Positions 52,046-60,940 of a DNA stretch of 64,000 nucleotides are shown piece after piece (the first letter of the stretch is position 1; the number at the start of each line of letters is the position of its first letter). A program made the translations under genes and the position numbers. Location: NCBI RefSeq assembly GCF_036226405.1, contig NZ_CP108464.1, positions 7,936,001-8,000,000 of the forward strand. Direction: 5' to 3'. Below the pieces are notes generated by a model. It was not told where the DNA came from and did not search any database. It was given only the letters and a program-made list of their open reading frames with translations. The stretch comes from Streptomyces sp. NBC_01260 (lineage in GTDB: Bacteria > Actinomycetota > Actinomycetes > Streptomycetales > Streptomycetaceae).

Positions 52046-52654
52046 CTAGCTGCCGGTGCCCGTCCTGCCCCAGTCCGGACCGGCCCTGGCCCATGCCCGG
52101 TCGAGCCGTTCGTACCGCTGTTGCACCATGCGCCATACGATCAGACGCCGTCCGGTCTCGATCAGCAGGGCGGCCAGCATCGTGGCGCCGAACCCGGCGA
52201 GTGCGGCATGGGTGTGCGCCGTCGGCGCGTCCATGGGGCGCAGCGCGGGATGCCCTTCCCGGTCGGTCCAGATCCGCACCCGGGCCCCGGGTGCGGTGTT
52301 GCGCGAGGCGGTCGTCACCGTGGCGCTGCGGACCGTGCCGTCCGGTGCGTGCCAGCGTGCCAGCACCGTGGTCAGGGCCGTCCGGTCCGCGGAGATCTCG
52401 GGGTCGGCGACGAAGTGCTGTGAACCGGCCGCGCGGCGCACCACGACGGCGGTGGTGGGACGGCTCCGGGCCTGCTGGGCCCGCACGGATTCCTGCAACG
52501 CGTCGTCGGCGCGCGATCCGAAGAACCAGCCGAACGCCGGCGCCGCCAGCACGAGCAGCACGAACGCGGCCAGGGCGACCCATGCCTCGCGCCGGTCCGT
52601 GGCGCGGCGCAGGGGGTTGTGCCGCCAACGCCAGACTCCCGAAAGTGCCCGCAC
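52046..52654 (-). CDS. Rv1733c-type membrane protein
   Basis: 202 residues. Two membrane helices: WVALAAFVLLVLAAPAFGWF near 30 and HTHAALAGFGATMLAALLIE near 155, enclosing an extracellular domain with RWHAPDGTVRSATVTTASRN then VRIWTDREGHPA. This two-helix layout with the W-x-x-N-P-L-R-R-x-x-D-R start is that of Rv1733c-type proteins in Streptomyces and mycobacteria. GTG at 52654 is chosen because GGAAGGGG lies 9 bases upstream; a GTG three codons earlier directly touches that sequence. Function unknown. Confidence 0.8.
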   Translation of the reverse strand: MRALSGVWRWRHNPLRRATDRREAWVALAAFVLLVLAAPAFGWFFGSRADDALQESVRAQQARSRPTTAVVVRRAAGSQHFVADPEISADRTALTTVLARWHAPDGTVRSATVTTASRNTAPGARVRIWTDREGHPALRPMDAPTAHTHAALAGFGATMLAALLIETGRRLIVWRMVQQRYERLDRAWARAGPDWGRTGTGS

Positions 52655-53172
52655 AGTCTGCACCCCCTTCCGTATCCGATTTAACCCGATACGGTGCGGT
52701 CCGCGCGCCGGAGAAGCGAGGAGAGAGCAACCCCACCCCGTCCAACGCGGCAACCGTCCCCGGGAGTTCCCGTCCACGAGGGGCCGTTCGGCCGGGGTTC
52801 GCACCGGGTCCCCGAACCGGACGGCGCCACGACGGCCGTGCGCCGCGCCCCCGGGACCTCCACGGCCGGAACCGTGCTCCCCGGCGCGGACGAACCGGCC
52901 CCGCCGCCCGGCGGGCAGGCGGCGGGCACCGTTGGCATGATCCGCTGCTGACGTCGCGTCACAGCCCTGCCGCCGGCATCGGCAGGCATCCGGCGAGGGC
53001 CGCCGTCGAGTCCCCATGGCTCGACTGCGGTTTCGCCGGTCGCTCGTGCCGCCGGCACTCCAAATGGATGGATGTGGACGGCACTCGGTATGGCAGGACG
53101 CATGCGGCCATTCTGCCAGTCACCGCGGAAAGCCCGCCGCCTGCGCGGCAGTACCCGCTCGCTCGGAACTCC
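52655..53172. other. Gene-poor stretch
   Basis: About 520 bases with several open frames but none showing protein-like composition, a ribosome binding site or a familiar motif. The left end should hold the promoter of the Rv1733c-type gene. I see no repeat or hairpin worth naming. Confidence 0.45.
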
Positions 53173-53646
53173 TCAGTACCCCCGGCCCTGGTACGGACGG
53201 TTGTACGGGTCCTCGTACGGGGACTGCGCGGGAGCCGGCCGCGGTGACGCCGGACGCATCGACTCGTAGCCGGTACCCGGCGCGGGCCGCTGCTGCTGTT
53301 GCGGCGGCGACTGGTAGCCGCCGCGGCCGGCGGCCGGCTGCTGCGGGATGTAGGGCGCCGGGGCGTGCTGCAGATGCGCCGGCTGCATCGGCGCGTAGCT
53401 CTGCTGCGGCGTCGGCTGCGGGTAGCCGTACGACGGAGCGGGCTGGGAAGGCGCCGCCGGGAGAGCCGGCAGGGCCGCCGGGAGCGCCGGCAGATAGCTG
53501 TTGCCCGTGTCGTAGGCGGCAGGCACTCGGATCGGCGCGATCTGAGGGGTGCCCCGCTCCGCGACCAGCGAGTCGTAGATCGGAGTGTCGGGGAACGACG
53601 GTGCGGCGTAGTAGCCGCCGCCGTAGGTGGAGCGAGGGGAGGTCAT
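53173..53646 (-). CDS. Proline/tyrosine/glutamine-rich protein (DUF6643-type)
   Basis: 157 residues. A conserved head MTSPRSTYGGGYYAAPSFPD then TPIYDSLVAERGTPQIAPIR is followed by a low-complexity tail rich in Pro, Ala, Gln and Tyr (for example PQPTPQQSYAP), predicted to be disordered. The head matches the small Streptomyces family DUF6643, which has no known function. ATG at 53646. Overlapping palindromes lie 29 bases upstream, so expression seems tightly controlled. Confidence 0.78.
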   Translation of the reverse strand: MTSPRSTYGGGYYAAPSFPDTPIYDSLVAERGTPQIAPIRVPAAYDTGNSYLPALPAALPALPAAPSQPAPSYGYPQPTPQQSYAPMQPAHLQHAPAPYIPQQPAAGRGGYQSPPQQQQRPAPGTGYESMRPASPRPAPAQSPYEDPYNRPYQGRGY

Positions 53647-53674
53647 GCCACCTAAGTTAAGCCCACGATGTGCC

Positions 53675-53698
53675 GATTGGGGAGCCCCAATCTTGGGG
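53675..53698. promoter_or_regulatory. Two overlapping palindromes upstream of the DUF6643-type gene
   Basis: GATTGGGG-AG-CCCCAATC (53675-53692) and CCCCAA-TC-TTGGGG (53685-53698) share the block CCCCAA. Together they present three CCCCAA/TTGGGG half-sites in alternating orientation, a form expected of a cooperative repressor or activator site. Confidence 0.6.
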
Positions 53699-54281
53699 TT
53701 ATCCGTTTTACGCTGATTCTGCCCTCCTGACCTGCCAAGACATTGTTAAAGGCTCCGTTAAGAGAGGGGATTTTCTGCTGGACGGGCCGGTGGCCAACGA
53801 GAAGTGACGGACCAGCCACTAAGGGGTGACGCCCGTGTGGCACTTGTCAGGACGGACGACTTTGCCTCCGGAGTGACTGGACCTTACGATCATCATGATT
53901 CACCGATGGCAACCGTGGACTGCCAGTCGCCGCCGGCTGTGGGAGCACATCCGCCCCTGGCGCGGCCTGCTCCCGTCCGCACCTCACTCCCAACGCCGGA
54001 ACGGGGAAGTTCGTTCCGGCCCACGAACAAGGGTGCACGCACCTTCTTCGGTCGGCTCCGTACCACCGCAGCCTCCGACAGTGAACCGGAACAACACCGA
54101 GGAACTCGGGCAGGACGCGAATAGCGCTTGGCCAAAGCGAGATGAGTGCCGCGCGTACGGCAGGGTGCCGCACACGCGGTCCGCCGGGTGTGACTCGCGT
54201 TTGCCGGGAAAGCCTTTCGGAGGACTGCGCGAGCCTCTGGGCCGATGACTCGTCTCGGCTACGCGTGTTGCTTTCACTACG
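53699..54281. other. Gene-poor stretch before the CHAT operon
   Basis: About 580 bases with no credible gene. It is less GC-rich around 53,690-53,760, and it should contain promoters for the divergent DUF6643-type gene and the CHAT gene. A long opposite-strand open frame that extends from here across the CHAT gene is an artefact of codon bias. Confidence 0.45.
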
Positions 54282-57200
54282 ATGAGCACTCCAACGGACG
54301 GGGGATTCGTGGAGGACGCGCGTCATAGCGAGTTGGCTGCTCGTGTGCGGGAGTTCGGTGGCGGTGGGGACCCCCGAGTCGTGCTCGAAAGCGATGCCCT
54401 GGCTGTCGCGGCGGAACTCTTCGCTTCGGTGGACAGGCGCCCCGAAGCGGCCGACCCCGATGTGCTGCACACCATTGCCGCGTTCTACTGGGCCCGGTCC
54501 TTGGCGCACAGACGTGCCCTCGCCGCCGACGCCCTTGCCGCCGAGGACCTCGCCGCCCGGGACCTGGAGACAGCGATCGGCGTATTCGGACTCCTCTACC
54601 TGGTCGATCACCGGCGAGTGCCCCGCGAGTTGTGGCCCCGGCTCGCCGATGAGACCGCATACCACCCGTGGAGCGACCCGCTGGAACATGCGGCAGATCT
54701 GATCATCGACGGTGAGGAGAACGGCGACATCGCCGCCCTGGACCAGGCCATCAGCGTGATCCGGACCGTCGCCGACAGCAGTGACAACGCGTACCGGGAC
54801 ACCCTCCGCGGTCTCGCGCACCATCAACGCGCGGCTTTCCCCGGCCGCCCCGCGGCGGAACGGAGTGCGGACGCAGACGCCGCGGTGGAGCTGCTGGGCC
54901 GCGTCGCGGCTCTCCCGGAGCCGTCCGCTGCGCGCCGCGCGGGACGCGGACGCTCCTTCGCCGAGGCCCTCGTGCGACGCTTCGATGCCGCGGGCGACAA
55001 CGCGGATCTCACCCGCGCCGAGAGGGCCTATCGGGATGCTCTCGCGGACGCTGCCGATGACCCGCCCACGTATGCGAGTGCGGCGGCCGGACTCGGTTCC
55101 GCTCTCGGTCGTCGCGTGGAAGCAGCGGAAGAGACCGAGGGTGACGGGGAGAGCCTCATACCGGTGCTGAGGGAAGCGGTCAGTTGGCTGCGCCGCGCGG
55201 TTGACCTCACCCAGGGTGCTGATCGCGAGCCACACCTGGCCAACCTGAGCAGAGTCATGAAACTCCTTCTCGAGCGGACGTCCCGCGTCAGCAGGGCCAC
55301 CATGGTCCCGCTGGTCAAGAACGCCCATGCGGCCGAGGGCGAGCGGGCGGACCGTCCGGACGATGCCGGGGTACGCCGCCAGGCCGAATTCCTGGTCCAT
55401 CTCGCTGCGCGGCTCTCGGCGCGTGTGGTCTCCGAGAACGAGGCCGTACGCCGGGTGAAGGACCCGTCCCTCGAACTCTCGGAGGCCGCCATGGGCTCCG
55501 TGGTGTCCGGGGCCATGCGTCTCGTGGCGGCCGGCGCGCCGCACGATGCGGTGTCGGCGCTGACCCTGGCTCTGGAGGCTGCGCGCTTCCGTTGGGGTCC
55601 CGGACACGGCACGCCGTGGTGGTGGGCGGCCGATGCCTACGTCGAAGCAGGACGGCTTGCGCTGATCGAGGAGGCCGACGGGCTGCTCTTCCGCCGCGCC
55701 TGTGCGGTGGCGGACGAGCAGATCTCCGTTCTGCGCGGCAGCGACCGCGCGGAGGACATCGCCGAACTCGCGGAGACGCTGTTCGCCGCGGGGCTGCTGC
55801 GCGTCAGCCCCTATGTGGGACAGATGTCGGGACTCTCCTTCGAGTCGGCCCATGATCTGTGGCGCGAGCGCCGGGCTCGGCACCGCTCGGTCCACCTCGA
55901 CGATTCCCTTGCAGCGGAATCCGCGGAGATGCCTCCCCCGCTGGCCGCGGCCGAGGAGGCACTCACGTATCTGCGCGAGGCGGCTGACCTGTCGCGCGAG
56001 CACAACCGGGCGCGTGTACTCAAAGCGCTGGCCGAAGCGCTGTCCTTGGTCGCCGGTCTGAAGCAGGAGTCGTACGACGAGGAGATCAGGGCGGCTGCCC
56101 GTGAGGCGTTCGACCTGTTGGACCCGGTCCGAGATCCCCTCACCCAGCTGTACCTGCTGAGAATCCTGCGGTTGGTGGGCGAGCTCGCGCTGCCGGGCGA
56201 CCTTCAGGACGTGCTGCCTCTGCCGCTGGCCGCCGTCCGGGAACGGCAGGGGGTGCATGAGGCCGCGAGCGTCCTGGCCGAGGCGCTCACGCTTGCCGAG
56301 GAGGCCCGCCGGCCCGACCTGGAGTTCCAGCTGCTCAAGGCCACTGACCGCGAACTGCCGGACCTGCCCAGGGATTCCTACCGACGGCGCCGATGGGCCA
56401 GTGAAGTGCACTGTCTGGCGGAGAATCGCCTCGGCTGCTTCGAAGGGCTCATTCGAGTAGCAGAGGCCACGGAGCATCTGCGTACACGCGCGGACGAAGA
56501 AGGCTGGTCGCCCCAGGAGCGGGCGGCGACCCTCATCCATCTCGCGGCGCACGCCCGGGGAGGCGACGAGGAGGACATCGGCCGCACGCTGATCGAGGAG
56601 GCGCGGGAGCTGGCTCCGGAGCTGTGCAACCGGTGCGGTCCGGCGCTGGCGTATCTCAACGGCACGCTCTCTTACGACACGGCGCTGCGCCTGTCAGGGA
56701 CGGGGCAGGAGGCCCTCGCCGCGCGTCACTTCGCCGACGCAACTGCCGCCCACGCCGTGTGCGGCCAGACCGATATGGCGCTGAACAGCCTCGATGCCGC
56801 GTTGCGCAGTGCACTGGCGGCTGACGAGAGCAGTGCCGACGCAGCCGTGGCGGCACTGATCCCCGCCTCTGTATGGCTGCGGGGTGGCGTCGACGAGGTC
56901 GTCGGCTGGAAGCTTCGCGATCTGTACCAACAGCTGGTCCTCAAAATGAGCGGCCCCACCATCTCCTACGGCCTGATGCTGGCGATTCACCAAGCTGCCA
57001 AGGGCCTTGACTTCACGGTCATCACCACGCGGCCCGGTCCGTTCGAGCCGTCCACCAGGCTCTCGCGACTACTGGCCCGCATCAGGGCGGCAGAGCCGCA
57101 GTTGTCCGGACCACTGAGCGAGCCCGAACTGCCGAGCGCCGAGGACGCCATGCTCTTCTACGTGGGCACCGGTGAGTCCGAACCCGGAGGTGACGCCGCA

Positions 57201-58451
57201 GCAGAGCACCGCAACATGCAGCGCGCCGCGGACCGCTGGATCAGTCAGGAACTCCTCGCCACCGGCTCGATCGACCGGATGCCGATGATGTTCCCTGACG
57301 AGTTGCAGGCACTCCTGACCGAGGACACGGTGCTGCTCTCGCTGTATCTCGGCCATGCCCACCGGGACGGTTCCGAGGCGCCGGTGACTTCGCTGTCCGC
57401 ACTGGCGATGACCCGGGACGAGATGGAGCACCACACCGTGCTCCTGTCGAATTTCGAAGCCGGACTCATCCGCTTCACGCGCGCGGCGCACACTCTTTCC
57501 GCCCACCCCGTGGCATTTCATGTCGCGGCCCTGCGGCACGCCGTCGTCGCGGACCCGTTGCACCGGCCGGCCGGCCGTGAGGCACAGAGGCAGCTCAGGG
57601 AGGACAGCGTCCCGCATCTGGGGGGCTTCGCCGCTTCCCTGGATCGCTGGCGGGCCCAGGGGAAGCGGCACGTGTGCATCTGGCCCAACGGTCCGTTGCA
57701 CTACCTCCCGTACCACCTGTTGGAGGTCAACGGAGCTCCCCTCGCCGAGGACTGGACCGTCACGCAGGTGCTGAGCCTGGGCTTCCTGCGCACTCCGGTG
57801 CCCGGCCGTCACCGTCCGCCCGGGCGTGGACTCGTCGCCTTCGCAGCCGCGGCCGGGGGAGCCCGGCACGGCCTGCTCGCTCAGGACGACCTCGAAACGC
57901 ATGCCGCCCAGGTCGCGGAGGCCATGGGCGGTCAGGCCGTGCTGGGTGCCGCGGCGACACCGCGGCGCCTGCTCACCGAACTCGCCGACGCACGTCACGT
58001 CCACGTGGCAGCGCACGGGGCGCACAACGAGTGGGCGTCGTGGTACCAGTGCCTGTTCCTGTCACCGGATCCCGACAACGACGGTCGCGTCTTCGCCCAC
58101 GACGTTCTCCGGGCCGACCTGCGGGGCGTCGAACTCGTGACGATGAGTTCCTGTGAGTCTGCTCTGGGCCGCTTCGACGTCAATGACAACCTGCGCGGTC
58201 TGCCCGCCGCGTTCCTGTCCGCCGGCGCCTCGGCCGTCATCGGGTGCCTGTGGCCGGTCCACCCTCAAGTGGCCACGGAGTTCTTCGGGACGCTCTACGA
58301 GCGCCTCGCGCGCACACCGGACCGCCGGGCCGCCTTCCGCGCCGCCCAGTCGGCTGTCCGCGCCCGCCACCCGGCGTTCCGGGACTGGGGCTCGTTCTGC
58401 TTCATCGGCGACTGGCGCCCTTCGGATTCGAACCACGGAGCTGCCGCGTGA
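54282..58451 (+). CDS. TPR-like protein with C-terminal CHAT (caspase-like) protease domain
   Basis: 1389 residues. The first approximately 950 residues are alpha-helical and repeat-like, rich in Ala/Leu/Arg/Glu, for example RSFAEALVRRFDAAGDNADL and AAEEALTYLREAADLSREHN, resembling tetratricopeptide solenoids. The C-terminal approximately 300 residues form a CHAT domain: KRHVCIWPNGPLHYLPYHLL, the catalytic histidine His1245 in VHVAAHGAHNE and the catalytic Cys1291 in VTMSSCESALGRFD, followed by GLPAAFLSAGASAVIGCLWP. CHAT proteases cut specific protein partners, in known cases to activate toxins or gasdermins. ATG at 54282 lacks a good ribosome binding site; GTG at 54309, after GGGGGA, may be the true start. 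The partner gene overlaps its stop. Confidence 0.87.
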   Translation: MSTPTDGGFVEDARHSELAARVREFGGGGDPRVVLESDALAVAAELFASVDRRPEAADPDVLHTIAAFYWARSLAHRRALAADALAAEDLAARDLETAIGVFGLLYLVDHRRVPRELWPRLADETAYHPWSDPLEHAADLIIDGEENGDIAALDQAISVIRTVADSSDNAYRDTLRGLAHHQRAAFPGRPAAERSADADAAVELLGRVAALPEPSAARRAGRGRSFAEALVRRFDAAGDNADLTRAERAYRDALADAADDPPTYASAAAGLGSALGRRVEAAEETEGDGESLIPVLREAVSWLRRAVDLTQGADREPHLANLSRVMKLLLERTSRVSRATMVPLVKNAHAAEGERADRPDDAGVRRQAEFLVHLAARLSARVVSENEAVRRVKDPSLELSEAAMGSVVSGAMRLVAAGAPHDAVSALTLALEAARFRWGPGHGTPWWWAADAYVEAGRLALIEEADGLLFRRACAVADEQISVLRGSDRAEDIAELAETLFAAGLLRVSPYVGQMSGLSFESAHDLWRERRARHRSVHLDDSLAAESAEMPPPLAAAEEALTYLREAADLSREHNRARVLKALAEALSLVAGLKQESYDEEIRAAAREAFDLLDPVRDPLTQLYLLRILRLVGELALPGDLQDVLPLPLAAVRERQGVHEAASVLAEALTLAEEARRPDLEFQLLKATDRELPDLPRDSYRRRRWASEVHCLAENRLGCFEGLIRVAEATEHLRTRADEEGWSPQERAATLIHLAAHARGGDEEDIGRTLIEEARELAPELCNRCGPALAYLNGTLSYDTALRLSGTGQEALAARHFADATAAHAVCGQTDMALNSLDAALRSALAADESSADAAVAALIPASVWLRGGVDEVVGWKLRDLYQQLVLKMSGPTISYGLMLAIHQAAKGLDFTVITTRPGPFEPSTRLSRLLARIRAAEPQLSGPLSEPELPSAEDAMLFYVGTGESEPGGDAAAEHRNMQRAADRWISQELLATGSIDRMPMMFPDELQALLTEDTVLLSLYLGHAHRDGSEAPVTSLSALAMTRDEMEHHTVLLSNFEAGLIRFTRAAHTLSAHPVAFHVAALRHAVVADPLHRPAGREAQRQLREDSVPHLGGFAASLDRWRAQGKRHVCIWPNGPLHYLPYHLLEVNGAPLAEDWTVTQVLSLGFLRTPVPGRHRPPGRGLVAFAAAAGGARHGLLAQDDLETHAAQVAEAMGGQAVLGAAATPRRLLTELADARHVHVAAHGAHNEWASWYQCLFLSPDPDNDGRVFAHDVLRADLRGVELVTMSSCESALGRFDVNDNLRGLPAAFLSAGASAVIGCLWPVHPQVATEFFGTLYERLARTPDRRAAFRAAQSAVRARHPAFRDWGSFCFIGDWRPSDSNHGAAA

Positions 58452-59149
58452 CCCAGCTGGAACTGCCCCCGGCCCCGCTCCACGAGATCGACCTGGTGGA
58501 GGTGCCCCGGCTGCAATCGCCTGCCCCACGGCACCGCGTCGCGGGCCGGGTATCCCTCAGTACCGCCGTCGCCCACCCCCTGACGGCCCAGGAAGCAGCC
58601 GCAGGCGAGGCCGAGTGGCTCAGCTTTCTGACCGCGGAGGCCTCGTACAGCGACTATCTCCTCCTCAGCCTCACGTGTGCCTTCCGCCCACCGGCGAACG
58701 GCGACCCTTTCACCGACGCTGCCGTCGGCGTTCTCCTGGAGTCCCCCGACGAGCCCGCCGACCGGCAGCCGATCGCCTGGTCGATCTCTCCCAAGAAGCG
58801 CTCCCACCCGGTGGAGCGAGCGACCACCATCGCGCTCAGCGCCAAGCTCGCGATCGTCGAGTCCAGCCTCGAACTCACCCCCGGACAAGGCCGGGAGGAC
58901 CTCTGCGTCATCGGAATGGGCGAAAGGGACAGCGACCCGGAATGGCGCATCCGGCCGACCAGCCGGCACCCCCTGATCGGCGACGAGGCCTTCACGGTGA
59001 TTGTCAAGGCCGTCGCCGGCGCTCCCGTGCAGGCCCGCGTGACGGTTGCAGCCACCATCAGGCATCGGCGTTTCGGCCTGATTCCCTATCGGGCCGATCT
59101 CCCCGCCGCGTTGCGGACCATCGATCTGCGCCGGCAGACCGATCAGTGA
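58448..59149 (+). CDS. Unrecognised partner protein of the CHAT protease
   Basis: 233 residues, GTG start overlapping the CHAT stop (GTGA at 58448-58451), so strictly coupled to it. The N-terminus VTQLELPPAPLHEIDLVEVP is acidic-hydrophobic, then HRVAGRVSLSTAVAHPLTAQ, a beta-rich middle with SLTCAFRPPANGDPF, AIVESSLELTPGQGREDLCV and a C-terminal FTVIVKAVAGAPVQARVTVA before IRHRRFGLIPYRADLP. No membrane helix and no known domain. It may be the protease's substrate, inhibitor or effector; a cleavage-activated effector would be expected to be encoded exactly here. A hairpin terminator follows at 59179. Confidence 0.75.
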   Translation: MTQLELPPAPLHEIDLVEVPRLQSPAPRHRVAGRVSLSTAVAHPLTAQEAAAGEAEWLSFLTAEASYSDYLLLSLTCAFRPPANGDPFTDAAVGVLLESPDEPADRQPIAWSISPKKRSHPVERATTIALSAKLAIVESSLELTPGQGREDLCVIGMGERDSDPEWRIRPTSRHPLIGDEAFTVIVKAVAGAPVQARVTVAATIRHRRFGLIPYRADLPAALRTIDLRRQTDQ

Positions 59150-59178
59150 GATCACGGCACGACGGCCGGACCGGCCAT

Positions 59179-59212
59179 CGGCCTGAGGGCGGCGGAAGCG
59201 GCCCTCAGGCCG
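59179..59212 (+). terminator. Hairpin ending the CHAT operon
   Basis: Arms CGGCCTGAGGGC (59179-59190) and GCCCTCAGGCCG (59201-59212), exact complements, 10-base loop, 30 bases after the partner gene's stop. Confidence 0.78.
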
Positions 59213-59270
59213 CGTCGTGCCCACCCCGACCGTCTTCTCGATCATCGAAGCGTCCGTGAACCGAACCTCG

Positions 59271-59318
59271 GAAGGAGGGGGCCGGGGCCCTCGCACGACG
59301 GCCCCGGCCCCCTCCTTC
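59271..59318 (-). terminator. Perfect 19-bp-arm hairpin ending the catabolic operon
   Basis: Arms 59271-59289 and 59300-59318 pair exactly around CTCGCACGAC. It lies 38 bases beyond the stop of the minus-strand Rid gene and separates that operon from the convergent CHAT operon. Confidence 0.82.
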
Positions 59319-59355
59319 GCTCAGCACCTGCCGGTCCGCGGCAGGTGGCCCGGCT

Positions 59356-59775
59356 TCAGGCGGCCGGGTCGCGCCGCAACGCCACCACGTCGATCTCCAC
59401 GAGGATGTTCATCAGGGCCGAGCCGACAGTGGTGCGCACCGGGCGCGGGTCGCCGAAGTGCTCCCGGTAGACCTCGTCGTACGCCGCGAAGTCCCGGTGC
59501 AGATGGTGGAGGTGGACCGTCGACTTCACCACGTCGTCCAGGTCCAGGCCGTCCGCCCGCAGCAGCGCACGGAGGTTCGCCAGGACCTGGCGGGTCTGCT
59601 CCTCCACCGTGTCGGCCACCGCTCCGGTGTCCGGGTCCTGCGGACCCAGGCCCGAGGTGAACAGGTACGGCCCGGCGGCGATCGCCTTGCTGTAGCCGCC
59701 GGCCGGCGGAGGCGTGCGGTCGCTGTGCACGGCACGCTTGACGGGGGCCGCGGCGGAGCGGGGAGCTGTGCTCAT
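59356..59775 (-). CDS. Rid-family (RidA/YjgF-type) protein
   Basis: 139 residues. A Ser/Arg-rich start is followed by the Rid fold: PPPAGGYSKAIAAGPYLFTS, GLGPQDPDTGAVADTVEEQT, then RQVLANLRALL, and RPVRTTVGSALMNILVEIDV with the arginine that binds carboxylates. RidA proteins deaminate reactive enamine/imine intermediates released by dehydratases; in this operon the dehydratase next door could produce such a product. ATG at 59775 overlaps the stop of the upstream gene (ATGA), so they are co-translated. Confidence 0.87.
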   Translation of the reverse strand: MSTAPRSAAAPVKRAVHSDRTPPPAGGYSKAIAAGPYLFTSGLGPQDPDTGAVADTVEEQTRQVLANLRALLRADGLDLDDVVKSTVHLHHLHRDFAAYDEVYREHFGDPRPVRTTVGSALMNILVEIDVVALRRDPAA

Positions 59776-60899
59776 CGGGTCAGATCCCCCTCGCGCGCGT
59801 TGACGTCGGCGTAGTGGCGCAGCTTGTCCTCGTCCACGGTGACGCCCAGACCGGGTCCGTCCGGCACCCGCAGCCGTCCGTTCTCCAGCGTCAGCGGCTC
59901 GATGATGTCGTCCGCGTGCAGGTAGTACATGGAGTCGATGGCGCGCGACAGCACCGGCGTCGAGGCCACCACCGCGAGGTGCGCGGCCGTCGCGATGCCG
60001 AGTTCGCCACCGCTGTGCAGGTTCATGCCGAGCCCGAACGTCTCGCAGTGCGCGGCCAGCGCCTTCGTCGGGGCGATGCCGCCCCACTTGTAGACGTCAC
60101 CGTGGATCACGTCGACCGCGCCGAGCCGCACCGCGGGTGCGAAGTCCTCGAAGCGCACCACGCACATGTTGGTGCACAGCGGGATACGGACCTTCTGGCG
60201 GACCTGGCTCATGCCCTCGATCCCGACGCACGGGTCCTCCAGGTACTCCAGGTCCAGCTCCTCCAGGGCGATACCGGCGCGCACCGAGTCCGGCACCGAC
60301 CAGGCCGCGTTCGGGTCGACGCGCAGGTTCACCGCGGGCAGCGCCTCGCGCACCGCGCGCAGGATCGCGACATCGCCCCGCACGTCCGTGGTGCCCTTGA
60401 GCTTCACGGCGGTGAAGCCGCCCTCGGCCACCACCTTCCCGGCGTGCTCGGCGAGGGCCCCCGGCAGGTCCGCGGCGCGGGCGCCGGGCGCGTCGGCGCG
60501 GGTGATCAGCGCGGTCAGCGGCACCTCGTCGCGGATCCGGCCGCCCAGCAGGTCGGTCACCGACTGGCCGGTGGCCTTGCCCATGACGTCCCAGCAGGCG
60601 ACGTCGAGCGCGGCGAGCGCCGCGTAGCCGAGGTAGCCGTAGAAGAAGGGCACCATGTGGTGGCGGCGGTGGAAGGACTCCAGGGCGAACGGGCTCGTCC
60701 CGATCAGGTCCTCGGCGAGGTCGCGGACGATCGCGGCGACCGGGCGGCCCCACATCGTCTCGCCCCAGCCCTCGATGCCGGAGTCGGTCCTGACGTGCAC
60801 CACGGTGCGCGTCTCCCCGGTCTTCGTCTCGAAGGAACTGGTGAACGGGTTGACCAGGGGCAGGTTGACGACGTGGACGTCGACCTCGGTGATCTTCAT
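59772..60899 (-). CDS. Enolase-superfamily dehydratase (mandelate racemase/glucarate dehydratase-like)
   Basis: 375 residues. N-terminal capping domain (SFETKTGETRTVVHVRTDSG) and a TIM barrel. The K-x-K catalytic pair is K166/K168 in TAVKLKGTT; metal ligands are Asp195 in RVDPNAAW, Glu221 in LEYLEDPC and Asn244 in LCTNMCVV, the Asn being typical of the glucarate-dehydratase branch; the base His295 is in NLHSGGELG. It should abstract the proton alpha to a carboxylate, probably to dehydrate a sugar acid or related hydroxy acid. ATG at 60899. Co-translated with the Rid protein and 42 bases after the creatininase-type gene, so one catabolic operon. Confidence 0.88.
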   Translation of the reverse strand: MKITEVDVHVVNLPLVNPFTSSFETKTGETRTVVHVRTDSGIEGWGETMWGRPVAAIVRDLAEDLIGTSPFALESFHRRHHMVPFFYGYLGYAALAALDVACWDVMGKATGQSVTDLLGGRIRDEVPLTALITRADAPGARAADLPGALAEHAGKVVAEGGFTAVKLKGTTDVRGDVAILRAVREALPAVNLRVDPNAAWSVPDSVRAGIALEELDLEYLEDPCVGIEGMSQVRQKVRIPLCTNMCVVRFEDFAPAVRLGAVDVIHGDVYKWGGIAPTKALAAHCETFGLGMNLHSGGELGIATAAHLAVVASTPVLSRAIDSMYYLHADDIIEPLTLENGRLRVPDGPGLGVTVDEDKLRHYADVNAREGDLTR

Positions 60900-60940
60900 G
60901 GGGTGCGGGTTCCTCTCGGTGGGGGCAGGGCGGGCGCGGG

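Noticed and set aside
52681..53103. A 140-codon minus-strand frame between the Rv1733c-type and DUF6643-type genes
   Set aside because: Composition is not protein-like, there is no ribosome binding site and the frame has no recognisable motif.
53847..56552. A 901-codon minus-strand open frame across the CHAT gene and the gap before it
   Set aside because: No motif, low-complexity composition, and it opposes a well-supported protein.
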